Positions 47,608 through 59,097 of a stretch of 64,000 bases of DNA are shown in pieces. Each line of letters begins with the position of its first letter. The first letter of the stretch is position 1. The notes beneath the pieces are model-generated. The model saw only the letters and a list, made by a program, of their open reading frames with translations. It was not told where the DNA came from and searched no databases. Source of the stretch: Ipomoea triloba (Eukaryota > Streptophyta > Magnoliopsida > Solanales > Convolvulaceae); assembly GCF_003576645.1 (NCBI RefSeq), contig NC_044930.1, positions 2,770,415 through 2,834,414 on the forward strand. The letters run 5' to 3'. The position numbers were made by a program, and so were the translations under genes.

Positions 47608-48023
47608 ATCGTGCACCGCGGTCCCAAAACGACGTTGTTTTAGTAGGTGGGAGACGGAGCCCCGTAATTGACACTACAGTTCATTCCAAAAGATACTGCA
47701 TTACATTTGTTTTGATATTATCGAATGAAACTGTAGTTATATCAAAATGTAACTGTAGTTGTATTGAAATGTAACTGCAGTGTATATGAAAAGATACTGA
47801 ATAATAGTTTCACATTTGTGTTTGATATTATCGAATGAAACTGTAGTTATATCAAAATGTAACTACAGTTGTGTTGAAATGTAACTACAGTTGTGTTGAA
47901 ATGTAACTGAAGTATGTATGAAAAGAAAATGAGTGGCCCGAATTCATCCGTCTGTTTTCATTAATCAAAACGACGTCGTTTTGGGACCGCGGTCCACAAT
48001 GCATTGTGGACCACGGTCCACGA
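47608..48023. mobile_element. Non-autonomous inverted-repeat element with internal tandem repeats
   Basis: Left end (47608–47641) GCACCGCGGTCCCAAAACGACGTTGTTTT is inverted at 47967–47997, AAAACGACGTCGTTTTGGGACCGCGGTCC; the right side continues into a second palindrome (47988–48023). The core repeats a GAAACTGTAGTTATATCAAAATGTAACT block twice and a TTGTATTGAAATGTAACT-type block about four times. It has no coding capacity. The outer GGTCCACGATATAATTTGC motif recurs near 38645 and 20495. Confidence 0.65.
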
Positions 48024-48504
48024 TATAATTTGCGTAATAGTAAAGGCTCATACAATGCAAGATCTTAGTCACAATCTTATAATTTAATAATATAAGTATG
48101 AGACTTGTTATAAAATGTATGGAGATCGAGATCAATTTTCTTTATTATATTAATAATAAAAGTCTCATTTGTATAGCATGCTGTAATTATTGGCATACAT
48201 GCTTGGAATGAAGATGGGAAAAACATAAGTTGGCATAGTTATTGATTGATTACACATTCCTAATAGGAGAGCTCAACTTTAAAAAATCAACTTATTAGAC
48301 TATTAGGCGAGGGGATTCCTATTAAGTTTAAGTATGTATTATTTCATAATTTATTGTAAAATTGATTAGTATTGTAACATACTCGGTAATCCGTATTTGA
48401 TAAGACAAGAATATGTGTTATTACTTAAACCGTTATTAAAAATACTCTTCTCAACTAATTAAATTGCAATTGTTATACTTAGGGTTCATATTGCATTCTA
48501 AATG

Positions 48505-48650
48505 ACTAAATCTAAAAGACCATGTTGTCGAGCGGCATAGCTGTGACTTTTCAAATGAGATGTTTCATGTTCGAATCCCAAACTGGGGTTGAGTAAGTTG
48601 AGAAAGTATATATGAACAGATACTACATAGTAGTCAATAGTACTCAAAAA
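48505..48650 (+). mobile_element. tRNA-derived SINE relic
   Basis: Box A-like TTGTCGAGCGGCATAGCTGTG (about 48525–48545) and box B GTTCGAATCCC (48573–48583) are followed by TATATGAACAGATACTACATA and AGTCAATAGTACTCAA. The tail matches the 3' module of the SINE-like copies near 2391 and 27743. Confidence 0.55.
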
Positions 48651-48926
48651 CAAAAAAATTTAGAACCTAGACATATAGTTTCTGTATATGTAACCAAATA
48701 ATTGTAGAGTGAAGGGATAAATCTTGTTTAGAAAACATGATAGAAAAAGACTGTCTTTAATTGGTGGGAATAAAGTTATAAACTGAAAAAGACTGTATCT
48801 TTAATTGGTGGGAATAAAGTCAAACTGAAAAAAGCATTAGATCAGAGCAACAATGGCTGTAAAAGTCGTAGGAAAAGCAAAAACAAACACGCAACGGAGA
48901 AAATCGACACTCCGATACCCAGTCCT

Positions 48927-49022
48927 CCAGTCTTACTTAACAAGCTAAGGGACTATAAAACTATATATAAAAGGCCAGTCTTACTTAACAAGCTAAGGGA
49001 CTACAAAACTATATATAAAAGG
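48927..49022 (+). promoter_or_regulatory. 48-bp tandem duplication of the TATA region, methyltransferase 3
   Basis: CCAGTCTTACTTAACAAGCT and the following 28 bp occur twice in tandem (48927–48974 and 48975–49022) with one substitution in the CTA(T/C)AAAACT block. Each copy ends in CTATATATAAAAGG, a strong TATA box (48961–48973 and 49009–49021). The downstream TATA is about 72 bp before the ATG. The paralogue at 46474 lacks the duplication, so the gene may have two equivalent start sites about 48 nt apart. Confidence 0.85.
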
Positions 49023-49092
49023 GAAGCATTCTCCATAGACATCCGCACATCGCAGAGATATATACAGACCAGATCAGATCAGAGAAAGAAAA

Positions 49093-50249
49093 ATGGCAGA
49101 TTTGTTCCTAAAGCAAGGGAAGCAATACTTTGAGGGAAGACCCACCTACCCACACCAACTGTTGGATTTCATAGCCTCAAAAACACCTTGCCATGACCTT
49201 GTCTGGGATGTTGGCACCGGCAGCGGTCAGGCTGCTGTGTCTGTAAGTCTTCCCTTCATTCATATTTCCACTCATTTTCTTCAATAATTAACATCATCAT
49301 CATATATTAACTTGCTATTAACTTGCTAGGATCAAACACTTATCATTATATCAAAAGTTATAGTTAGTATTTATTTTCTTATATCGCTGCATTTTGGAGA
49401 AATAAGATGTTAGACTACTTGAATTGGCCCTCCAGGCCTCCGTTCAATAATCCCTTAGTCACCTGGTGCTAGACTTGACCCTTTACTGGCCTCTTAGCAA
49501 CCGAGCTTTAAGATTATTCACTTACCAAAAAGACCCAAAATTAGCTAGGTAGATCAGAGTAGTTTAAGTCAACTGGTTGTGTTTTCTTGTTTAATTTTGT
49601 TTTGCAGTTAGCTGAGAAGTACAAGAATGTGGTGGGCACAGACACAAGCCCAAATCAACTCCAGTTTGCACCAAACCTCCCTAATGTCCGCTTCATCTGT
49701 ACTCCTCCCAACATGTCACTTGCCGAGGTAGAAACCAAAGTAGCAGAAGAATCAAGTGTTGATTTGGTGACAATTGCTCAAGCCATGCACTGGTTTGATC
49801 TCCCAACCTTCTACCAGCAAGTCAAATGGGTACTCAAGAAACCGGGCGGAGTTATCGCAGCCTGGTGCTACTATTTCCCAGAGGTCAGCACTTCAGTGGA
49901 CTCCATTTTCCTGAGATATTACACTACAAATCAGCACTTTTGGGAGCCTGGAAGAAAGCTGGTGGACCAGAAGTATATGACCATTGATTTCCCGTTTGAT
50001 CCAGTGGATGGGTGTGAGCACAACGGGCCCTATGAATTCAAGGCACACAAATTGATGGACTTGGAGAGCTATTTCGCATTCATAAGGTCATCTTCCGGAT
50101 ACCAGACTGCAAAACTCAAGGGTGTAGAGATTCTGAGCAGTGATCTGGTTCAAGATTTCACTCGAGCTTGGAATGAAGATGGCAAAAGCCAGAAGATTGT
50201 TGCATTTCCTATTTATCTTAGGATTGGGAAAGTTGGGATTTTAGATTGA
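49093..50249 (+). CDS. SAM-dependent methyltransferase (EMB-like), paralogue 3
   Basis: Exons 49093–49242 and 49608–50249 with a 365-bp GT–AG intron in phase 0 give 263 residues. N-terminus MADLFLKQGKQYFEGRPTYP; motif I VWDVGTGSGQAA; exon 2 LAEKYKNVVGTDTSPNQLQ, IAQAMHWFDLPTFYQQVKWV, KKPGGVIAAWCYY; C-terminus GKSQKIVAFPIYLRIGKVG. Nearly the same as paralogue 2 in coding sequence, but the introns differ in length and content. The promoter carries a duplicated TATA region. No lesions, so it is expected to be functional. It lies tail to tail with the CYP79 gene, with 744 bp between stop codons. Confidence 0.93.
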
Positions 50250-50956
50250 ATTAAAGGTTTTTGATCCAGAGAATTGTTTTCCTTTAACTTTGGCTTTGAA
50301 TAATGGTCACATTCATCCTAAATTTTGATTATTCAGCAACTTAATGTGACAAACTTAGGTGAGATGTCACTGGAAGGATATAATATTATTAATAAATCTA
50401 TTATCAATTTCAATTTGCATAAACTTTTATTGAGAAAAATGTTTGATTTATTTCAACCTAGAAAATCTCACATATTCAATGTGTTCTAATTGGCTAACTA
50501 TCAAATAAAGAATCCTTTAATTTGATAGTCAGCCAATTAGGCAATTATAATGTATTATACTATACATTTTTATCATAATATTACTCTTTTATTGAAATCT
50601 AATGTATATAATATAGTTTATCGGGGAAAAGAATATATATAGTCCTGGATCAACAAGGTTAAGCATTCCTTTAGTTAAATTAGCAGTGTTTTTGCTACCG
50701 GACTGAATGCACAACATCAACAAGGTCGGGATGATTATGATTGGACTGGATTACGAGATTATGGGGCCTCTATTATTAAACAAACTGATTATTAATATAT
50801 ACTCCATTGAATCTAGTGAAATATTATAATCTCAACTAACCCATAATAACATTTTCTTAGATACTCATCATTTTGAGACATTGCATATTTCAAAATGTTT
50901 CATGACAACCATAATTGATTTTCAAGCTAGGGTAAGGTGGGAACTGAAATACAACT
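50250..50956. other. Intergenic DNA between convergent methyltransferase 3 and CYP79
   Basis: AT-rich. A block at 50340–50600 (GAGATGTCACTGGAAGGATAT, then AATAAATTTATTATCAATTT and GAGAAAAATGTTTGA and CTCACATATTCAA) resembles 55595–55860, next to the SCPL gene end. It is a dispersed repeat. No gene. Confidence 0.5.
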
Positions 50957-50962
50957 TTTATT
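50957..50962 (-). terminator. Polyadenylation signal of CYP79 gene
   Basis: AATAAA on the minus strand, 32 nt past the stop codon. This is short for a plant 3' end but plausible as the near-upstream element. Confidence 0.35.
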
Positions 50963-50993
50963 TAGGTAATTGAGGTATGAGGAGTAGTATTAA

Positions 50994-52642
50994 TTATAAG
51001 TAGAGATTGTGAGGTAATCTGGGTTTGACAAGTGCCACGAGTGGGTTTTCAAGAAAGAGATCATGTTTAGCCTGGGTTAAGGATATGCATGGCAAGGTAG
51101 GAGGGAGGTTCCAGGTGAAGCCTTGAAGAAGCCTAGCCATCAACATTGTAGTCATCAAAGAGCCTAGCTTAACAGCCGGACATCCTCGCCTCCCAGTACT
51201 AAACGCCAACAAGTTCAACTCCGAATCATTTAAATCCACTTCTCCACCGTCCTCCTTGAGGTGGCGCTCCGGCTTAAACATGAGAGGCTCCTCCCAAGCT
51301 TTTGCATTCCGGCCAAGCCCGACGCGGCTAAGCAGCACTTGACTGCCCTTGGGAATGAAGTAGCCCCCCACTGCGGTGTCGGCTAGGGACACGTGGGGGA
51401 TGTTGAACGGCGCCACTGGGTGGAGGCGGAAGCCCTCTTTAATACACGCCTTGATGTAGTTTAGATTAGGCAAATCGGATTCCTCCACTAGCCTCTCCTT
51501 CCCAACCACGCTGTCTATCTCTTTCACCGCTTTTTCCAGTAGTTTTGGTTGGTTTATCATCTCCGCCAGTGCCCATTCCACCGCGTTTGATGGATTATCC
51601 GTCGTTGCTAGCATCATTTCCTTTAATTTGACCAAAAAAAAAAGTTTAAAATAGACTGGTTTTTCATGCATTGAGTGATTATGAAGAAGGCTAATTATAT
51701 TAAACTTACCAGAACTTGTGTTTTGATCTCTGTATCACTCAACAATGGTTTTCCAGCATTATCCTTGAGCATAAGAAGAACATCGAGGATGTCTTCTTCC
51801 ACAGTTTTTATCCCATCTTTCCACATTTGCACCCTCTTGTCCACTTCGGTATCAAGGTGTTTTCTCATCACCGACATAGCTTTGTTGATGATGCTTTTAT
51901 AGCCGTCGATATCGAATATACTCAACCACGGGATATGATCAGAAACTCCCAATCCGTAGAGAGTTTGAAGAAGAGCGAACATGGCCTTAAGGAGCTCTTC
52001 TTCTTCTTCATCTTGTTCTCCGTTTCCAAAGAACCTCTTGTTGAATACCATCTTGCTTATCACATTTCCACAGTACTGCCGTGAGACAATCCGCACGTTA
52101 ACCGCATGCATCTTGTAGATGTATTTAACGAGGTAATTGGCTTCTTCCGCCCTTTCGTCGTGAAGCCAATGGAGGGCCGCCGGTGAAAGCACGTGAGACT
52201 GGAGAATTTTTCGCATTTTGGTCCATTTATCGCCGGGGGGGAGAAAAATGGAGGATTGGTATCCGTTGCTGATAAGATCAGCGGACATGCAAACGGGCCT
52301 GGACGAGTAGACCGAGCCTTGCTTCTTAAGGAACTCGCGAGCCAGCTCCGGGGAAGTCACCGGAATGACGTAAGTGCCCCCCAGACGGATGCATGCGATT
52401 TCGGTCTTCATTTCATCCATGAAGTTGTGTATCCACCGGAATGCAGGCTTTCCTGATCGGAAAATCTCCGGGAAAGATCCCACTAGGGGCCATGGTTTCG
52501 GCCCCGGAGGAATTGGCAGCTTTGACTTCTTTCTTCTGTTAGTTAGCCTTTGCCTTGTGATTACAACAACAACAAGTATTAATAATGGAAGAAAGATTGA
52601 AGAAAATGTAATGTACTCCATAATACCACAGATGGCTGCCAT
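50994..52642 (-). CDS. CYP79: CYP79-family cytochrome P450 (amino acid N-monooxygenase)
   Basis: Two exons, 51710–52642 and 50994–51620, with an 89-bp intron in phase 0 ([18 protein letters not shown]), give 519 residues. Layout: N-terminal membrane anchor (about 9–30), Pro-rich [13 protein letters not shown] hinge, I-helix [16 protein letters not shown], ExxR (E373, R376), PERH (428–431) and heme loop FSTGRRGC with Cys458. The NPSNA in place of the usual I-helix threonine motif, PERH in place of PERF, and the Thr in FSTGRRGC are the diagnostic CYP79 marks. CYP79s sit on the ER and convert an amino acid to its aldoxime, the committed step to cyanogenic glucosides, nitriles and aldoxime volatiles. 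The substrate (Val/Ile, Phe, Tyr or Trp) cannot be read from motifs. CPAV after the heme Cys is a slightly unusual variant. The acceptor AAAG has a T-run upstream but no close pyrimidine tract. Confidence 0.93.
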
Positions 52643-52686
52643 TATATTTTGCTTGGAATAAACTGTAAAAGCATATGGAGTTTGCC

Positions 52687-52696
52687 CTATTTATAG
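52687..52696 (-). promoter_or_regulatory. TATA box of CYP79 gene
   Basis: CTATAAATAG on the minus strand, about 45–54 bp before the start codon, predicts a very short leader of roughly 15–25 nt. It is a near-consensus plant TATA. Confidence 0.65.
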
Positions 52697-52699
52697 ATG

Positions 52700-55594
52700 C
52701 GGTTGATACGTTATGCATGAATGGTAGCAAAATTCATGACTCCTCTCTGTAATTATTGCAGTTTGGAAATTATTGTAATTTGTAAAGTTGTTAGAATTTT
52801 TGTAACGTAACCTATGGTAAATTGTTGATTTTTTGCACTTGGTCTAAGCCATGTTTTTAATATGTTGTTTCGTGGATCGGACTTGCTATATTAAAAAATG
52901 TTAGTTATTGTAATTTTTAGCATTAGCAGTTCCGTTTCCATTTTAAATCTCCTAGTTTCTGTAATATTATGTTATTTCACCGATTATTATGTCTATTCAT
53001 TGCAATTATGAAATTATATATATAATTTTATGATATTTTTAATTATGGAGTGTGATTTTTATATCACGGTTATGTTTTAGAAAAAAAAAAACATTTGTTT
53101 TTATGGCAATTCGATACATGCATCTTTTTGGGTCTTTGTCATAATGATTTTTATTATGATTTTAAGAATCATATTTTGAAATTTCTATCTTAGGGATGTT
53201 TTTAAAACTTACATTTCCATTTTGGTTTATGTTATATTACTTCCCTAAGGAATATAATATTTCCCAAGAATTGCAACATACCCGTTAGATTGAATTTTGA
53301 TGGGAATGTGATTCCTCACAATTCTTATGTTATAAGACTTCGATGCATATTTACTATTGTTGCCATTTTAATTATAATCATTATAAAATATGTATTTTAT
53401 GTTAGCCTATTATATGTATAATTATTATATATTTTATTACATGATGTTAACTTATAAAGTATTTTTGTTTCTCAAGTTCAAGCTCTTAATTATTTTTTTT
53501 TTAAATCATGTACTTATATATTACATAAAAGGTAACTCCTAAACCAAAGAGGTTTATATTACATACCTCAATTTTAATCAAACAAATGAATATAACATTC
53601 CCAATCAGCATAGGAAATTGAAAGTCTTTTCCTTATGTAAACTATTAAGAATGGGAAAGATTTCCTGTCAATTATTCTTTTAGTATGAAAATGTGAACTA
53701 GGAAAAAGTTTAAACTAGTTCTATGGTAATAATGATGATATTATGTGACATTTAATAATAATAATAAGAGTTAATTTCAGCAATGCTCCTCCGACTATGT
53801 TGATTTTTAAAAATTAGCCACCGACTTTTAATTTGGACAATTTAGGTCTCTTGCCTTTCAAATTCTTTCCAATGTTGGTCCTTTCGTCAAATTTTGGTTA
53901 AGTTGAGTTCAAATGAAGGGGTAAAATTGTACATTCACCTATTTAGTGTATTATTACTTGTATTTCTCATGTCTTATAAGATGTACTAGTTTCATACGCC
54001 CATTGCGCGAATGGGTTAATGCCCAATGTTTATATTTAAATAAATATTTGAAAGTATATCAATGCAAGATTATATAGGAGAAGTTTATACATGGGTAATT
54101 GAATGCCAAACTTTTTTATTTAAATATCTAACTCAAAGTATATGAATCCAAGATAATATAGAAAATTCATTATAATTATTACTAAAATAAATGTTTGCAA
54201 CCTTGTAAAATCGATAGTCTAAATATTTGGTCTAAAAATGATAGTCTAAATAAATACTACTTTTAATTTGAATTTTTCTAAGTGTTCTTAATTCTCTTTT
54301 GAGTAACATTGTCATTGTCTTCATCTTTACTATTTGTTCTCTTCCTTTTTGTTGGTAGTGTGTTATTCGCAATTCGGATATTGTTGGTAGCATAGATGAC
54401 AACGTCATGCAATGAGATTATGATATAGGAGATATGGACTTTCCTTTAGGTGTTCTGCTTGGAGTTCATTTGGTTCAACTATTATTGTTGAATGAGTTAT
54501 TGTGGATAAAGAAATCACTAGTTTAAGAAAAAAGATTAAATTAATTAATAAAAATTTGAAAATTTAAAATATTATGTATTCCAAAGATATTAAAAGGTAG
54601 TTTCTCGCTTCAATTGCTGGGTAATGAGTTATTTGAGTACTTTCATTGTCAACAAATTCCCCAAGTAGTTAATATGATTGGTTTCAAACTATTCTTTTTT
54701 ACTTTTTTTTTCATGGTATTAAAGAAATACATATGTATCATTTTTTGGTGTAACTACTAATTTATTTAATTCAATAAGAGTAAAATAGAGTGATTCCGCT
54801 TCAATTTGTTGGGTTATTATTTGAGTACTCTATTTGTCAACCGATCCCCAAGTAGTTAATATAATTAGCTTCAAATTATTTTAATTTTTTTTATAGTATT
54901 AATAAAATACTTGGAAAATAAATATATAACATTATTTTGTACTATAACTTTGATATTTAATTACAAGATATTGTAAAAATAAGATAATGGACAATGTAAT
55001 GAATATCAATTGATAAATTTGAATGTAAAGAATCTTTGCATGAGAGAAAATAAAGACAATATAACTAATGAAATTATTTCTCTTATTTAATTTAATTTTT
55101 TGATAATGAATAATTTTTTCAAATAAAGGTATTGTAGACACATAATTCTAAATTAAAGAAATACATATGTATCATTTTTTGTTGTAGCTACTAATTTATT
55201 TAATTTAATAAGAGTAAAATAGAGTGAGAAACTTAATTATGTCAAAATTGATTATGATGAGATTCGAACCTAAGACCTTTCTTATAGAAATTAATGGGTA
55301 AGTTAAAAGTTAACGGAATATTAACGGAGAAGAGAATATTTAACGGAAAACTTAACGGATAATCATAAAAGTAAGGTTAAATTAGGTAATCTCTATTAAT
55401 AATATTAATCTGAATTATCTTAGCCATCTATTTGATTAAATAATTCATCTGAACCATCCATTTGATTAAATAATTTGACCGCCATTTTTTCTACCCATTT
55501 TAGGCCTAACTCTCTTTGGCTCTTATTAGTATAGTAGATATATGAATATAATCTCAGTGGAAGTCTCGATCGAAGCCATATAATCTCAGTCAAA
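52700..55594. other. Gene-free intergenic DNA
   Basis: AT-rich, over 70% by eye, with an ACATATGTATCATTTTTTG(G/T)TGTA(A/G)CTACTAATTTATTTAAT block duplicated at 54730 and 55160. A box B-like GGTTCGAATCTC lies on minus near 55248–55262. A degraded dispersed repeat begins near 53770. No coding region is supported. Confidence 0.6.
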
Positions 55595-55860
55595 ATTCGG
55601 TAAGATGTTACTGAAAGGATTAAAATAATAATAATAATAATAATAATAAATTTATTATTATTTTCATCAATTTGCATAAATTTTTATTGAGAAAAATGTT
55701 TGAATTATTCTAACAATGAAAATCTCACATATTCAACATGTTTTAATTGGCTGACTATCAAATAAGGACTCCACTGATTAGATAGTCAACGAATTATAAT
55801 GTATTATATCAACATAATTCTTATTTTTTTTTATCATAATATTACTCTTTTATTGAAACT
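55595..55860. repeat. Dispersed repeat with (AAT)n, copy of 50340–50600
   Basis: Shares AGATGT(C/T)ACTG(G/A)AAGGAT, GAGAAAAATGTTTGA, CTCACATATTCAA and the following T(A/T)ATTGGCT(A/G)ACTATCAAATAA with 50340–50520. An (AAT)n run lies at 55624–55651. A third, shorter relative is at about 60090–60175, just beyond the second SCPL copy. The copies beside both SCPL 3' ends moved with the tandem duplication. Confidence 0.6.
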
Positions 55861-55861
55861 T

Positions 55862-58800
55862 CTATAGAGGATAAGAAGATAGCCATCGATCAACCAAGGC
55901 TAAGCATTCCTTTGGTTTGTATTCTGGAGCTGTGTGACCTGCACCCTATAAAATCCACAACATTTATTCATCACTGATTCTAATCAGAGATATAATATAT
56001 GAGAAGATTTTTGTACCTTCACAGTTGCAAATGTGAGATAGAATTGATTTTCTGATCTCTTGTGTCTTTCGTAATACCTACACAAACATTACCTATTCAA
56101 TTACATTAACCCATAATATATGGTACAATCCATCTAATTAGTTACTTGGTTTCAATTTATTTAATAAAGTGATGAAAGTTAAAATGGAAAACCTACCCTG
56201 CAATTTGGCCATTCACAAACCAAGGTTTCCAATTGCAATCCCCTGTCAAATTTAGAGAGTGTATCCAACTCAAAGTGCCAAGGTATGGAATATCCATGTC
56301 ATGGTCACCACTACAATATTAAGCAAGTTCAAATTACATTATTATTACCAAAATCGCATGCTAATCGGAAAGAGAATATGAAGCAAATCGGAATTATATC
56401 GTTGCTTGATGATGGATGAACATTGGAATTTTTTCGTGATGTTTTGCAACGATGACTAGAATGAGTATACCTACTAAATTAAATATGCATTTTTCATGAT
56501 TATAACAGACTAGGATTTGAGTCATTTGACTTCACCTGTATACCAAAACTTGAAATGGTGTAGAATTACTGAAAAGCTGATGGTACTCAAAAGCACTTGG
56601 TACATCTGATTCAAAAGCTAAGCTTTTATTGCATCTTTTCCAGTCCGATATGGTTCCCTGATCAATAAACCAAGGATTGAGTAAGACAATTGTCATGGTC
56701 TGTTAGTTCTCAATATTTTTAGGTAGAAATATATGCTTACATTTTCAATGCCAAGAGCTTCTTGGACACTTGGATCATTAGCCCAGAAATAAGAGGGAAT
56801 GTAATTGTGGTTCTGCAGAAAAGTAGAGACCAAACATAAGCTGATCTGATGAAGATGATGATGAAATTATGTAAAATGATGTTCTGATCTGCAACAGAAA
56901 GGGCAAGGGGAAAGGGAGTTACGCGACACCAAGGTTCCTCTTCACTTCTGAGGAAGATGTCAATGTCAATCTCTGTCGTAGAAGTTGTCGTTTCATCAGA
57001 TTGATCTTCTTTGCCTGTATTTGGATTGGGAGCAGTGAATTTGCAGGTTGGCTCCAGAACATTGCCCAGAAATATGCCTTCAATGCACTGCACACAGTTT
57101 TAAATGGTCACCCAATTCATGATGGGGCTCAGATCAGAGAAAATGGTGAATCTGAATTGATTAATCACCTGCTGAATAGGCTGAAGAGCATAGAGGCACT
57201 TGAAGTTAGATGGATCTGGGTTTACATATTCCCCATTGCAGCTACTTTCTGCAAACTGATAATGCAACGCATTTGGTAACCATTTCAGATGATCATCATG
57301 GAGGGATATGCAAAAGAAATTGGATTAAGGAATTAAACCACCTTGTAATATTCATCTGAGATGATTGCCAGCTTGTGAGCATATGGGATTCTCCAGTTAG
57401 TGTCATGGTTATAAGTTGTAACAGGGTTGCCAATGATGTAGCCCTGCATCAATTTTTGTAAAAATTACATGGCTTAGCACCTGGTATGTTTTTTGTTATA
57501 GTGATCGAGTACTATCAGCATTAGTGTCAATAATTCCCGGTACTTGGTACTATCAACATATGTACCGATAGACACCATAAAAATGTGTCAGAATCAATCG
57601 CTATCACTACGCCAAAAACTATGGCTAGTAGTGAAACCTCCAAACCGCAACATCTGCCAGCCTCAATTGCACAGTTGCACTTACCACTACGTCAAAAGTT
57701 ATAGCTAGTAGTGAAGACGTAACTTTATTTTCTTATACTTGTGTAACCGTTAGTGCCACATTTTGATGGCAGAATGGTGGACTAGACTCGGCTCTTCAAG
57801 CCTCAACCCAACAACATGTATTATTCAGGCAACAACAGTTGAAGACTCTGAGATCATACCTGGATAAGCATGCGTGGCTCTGAACCATTTTCAATGCCTG
57901 CAATCACATAAAAATCAGAATATATATACATTATCTTCAATTCTGCAAATGGAGAAGTGAGTTTTATGGAGGAAATTCTGGCCTTTCTTTATCTCTGAAA
58001 CAAGCATGGGGACAATCTTGCCAGCATAGGAATCTCCAGCAATGTACAAACGGTTTTTCTGAAATTGAGGATGATCTGACAGCCACTGCATAATATTCCA
58101 TTTGTTGTCCCCATTATAACAACAGCCTTTGAAGTATCAAATTTCATTTGCAGAAGTAGAACAAGAACATTAATGCATGTTTACTACCTTCTGAAGAAAC
58201 ATATAAAGATGGTTGGTCCATGTTGTGTCTGTGGATGGGTAATTTTTCGGGCTTTTCGCATACGAAAATCCAGTTCCAACCGGAGAATCTATGAATATAA
58301 TGCTTGCAACCTGTGAATGAATTAATTAGATTTTCCAACAATGTTACGTTCATAATATGGCAAAACAGGTCCAAAATCAAGAAATGGGATAAGTCTAAGC
58401 TAAGCAAGAAAGTGCACCTTTGTCCATGAATATGGATTTAGGTTGATTGAGGGCAATGTTCCATCAAAAGAAGCAAGGTCGAAAGTAAATGGACCTAAAA
58501 AAAATATTTGTTATAAAGTTTTGTCACTTTTAATAGGTATTCTTGAGATATCACGTGAATTGTATATATACATATTAAAAAAAATGAATTCGAAACTTAG
58601 TATTATGAAATTAAGACGAAATGAAATACCAATTTCATAGACAAGACCAGAGAGAGCAGAACAACCGGGGCCACCAGTTAACCAAACCACCAAAGGGTCT
58701 TTCTCAACATTCTTTTCGGACTCAACAAAGTAGTAGAACAATTGCACATCCTCATATTCCCCCACACCAATGTACCTACACAAATATGAACAAAATGAAT

Positions 58801-59097
58801 CCATAATGTTGGGTTTTAAATTCAGGGTATGGGTTAAACTAAGTAACCAAATAATATTTGTTAAGTAGAAACAATTAAAACAACCACCAAGGCCGGCCTA
58901 AGGGATCTTTGTTGTATTTAAGACTCTCACCCAGTCTCGAGTTTGAAGGGAAGAGTGCCGGAATAGCCTGGTAGAGTGTCCACTGTTTTGAAGGATACAG
59001 CCAAATTGCTGCAGAAGAAGAAGGAGATTATGGAAATGCAGAAGAGGAAGTGCAGGCAACTCCAAGTTGGAAGAATAAACATCCTTCTCAAATCCAT
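55862..59097 (-). CDS. Serine carboxypeptidase-like protein (SCPL clade I), intact copy A
   Basis: Fourteen exons: 58931–59097, 58630–58775, 58418–58494, 58188–58310, 57983–58085, 57860–57897, 57342–57443, 57169–57255, 56923–57087, 56741–56812, 56536–56657, 56197–56310, 56017–56077, 55862–55945. Together they give 486 residues in frame. A hydrophobic signal peptide leads to [19 protein letters not shown], the oxyanion motif TGGPGCS, then [13 protein letters not shown], catalytic Ser190 in AGDSYAG, Asp405 in [12 protein letters not shown] and His463 in [11 protein letters not shown]. Plant clade I members are vacuolar acyltransferases using glucose esters; a few are hydrolases or, in sorghum, a hydroxynitrile lyase. 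Thirteen splice sites allow clean frame joins. The intron between exons 5 and 6 begins with GC, the rest with GT. A second in-frame ATG lies at 59082. Tandem with the damaged copy at 60196–63275. Confidence 0.92.

Larger units (their letters stand above)
47568..48926. other. Intergenic DNA between methyltransferases 2 and 3
   Basis: Contains an inverted-repeat element with internal tandem repeats (47608–48023) and a SINE relic (48505–48650). The region from about 48840 is the proximal promoter of methyltransferase 3. Confidence 0.6.
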
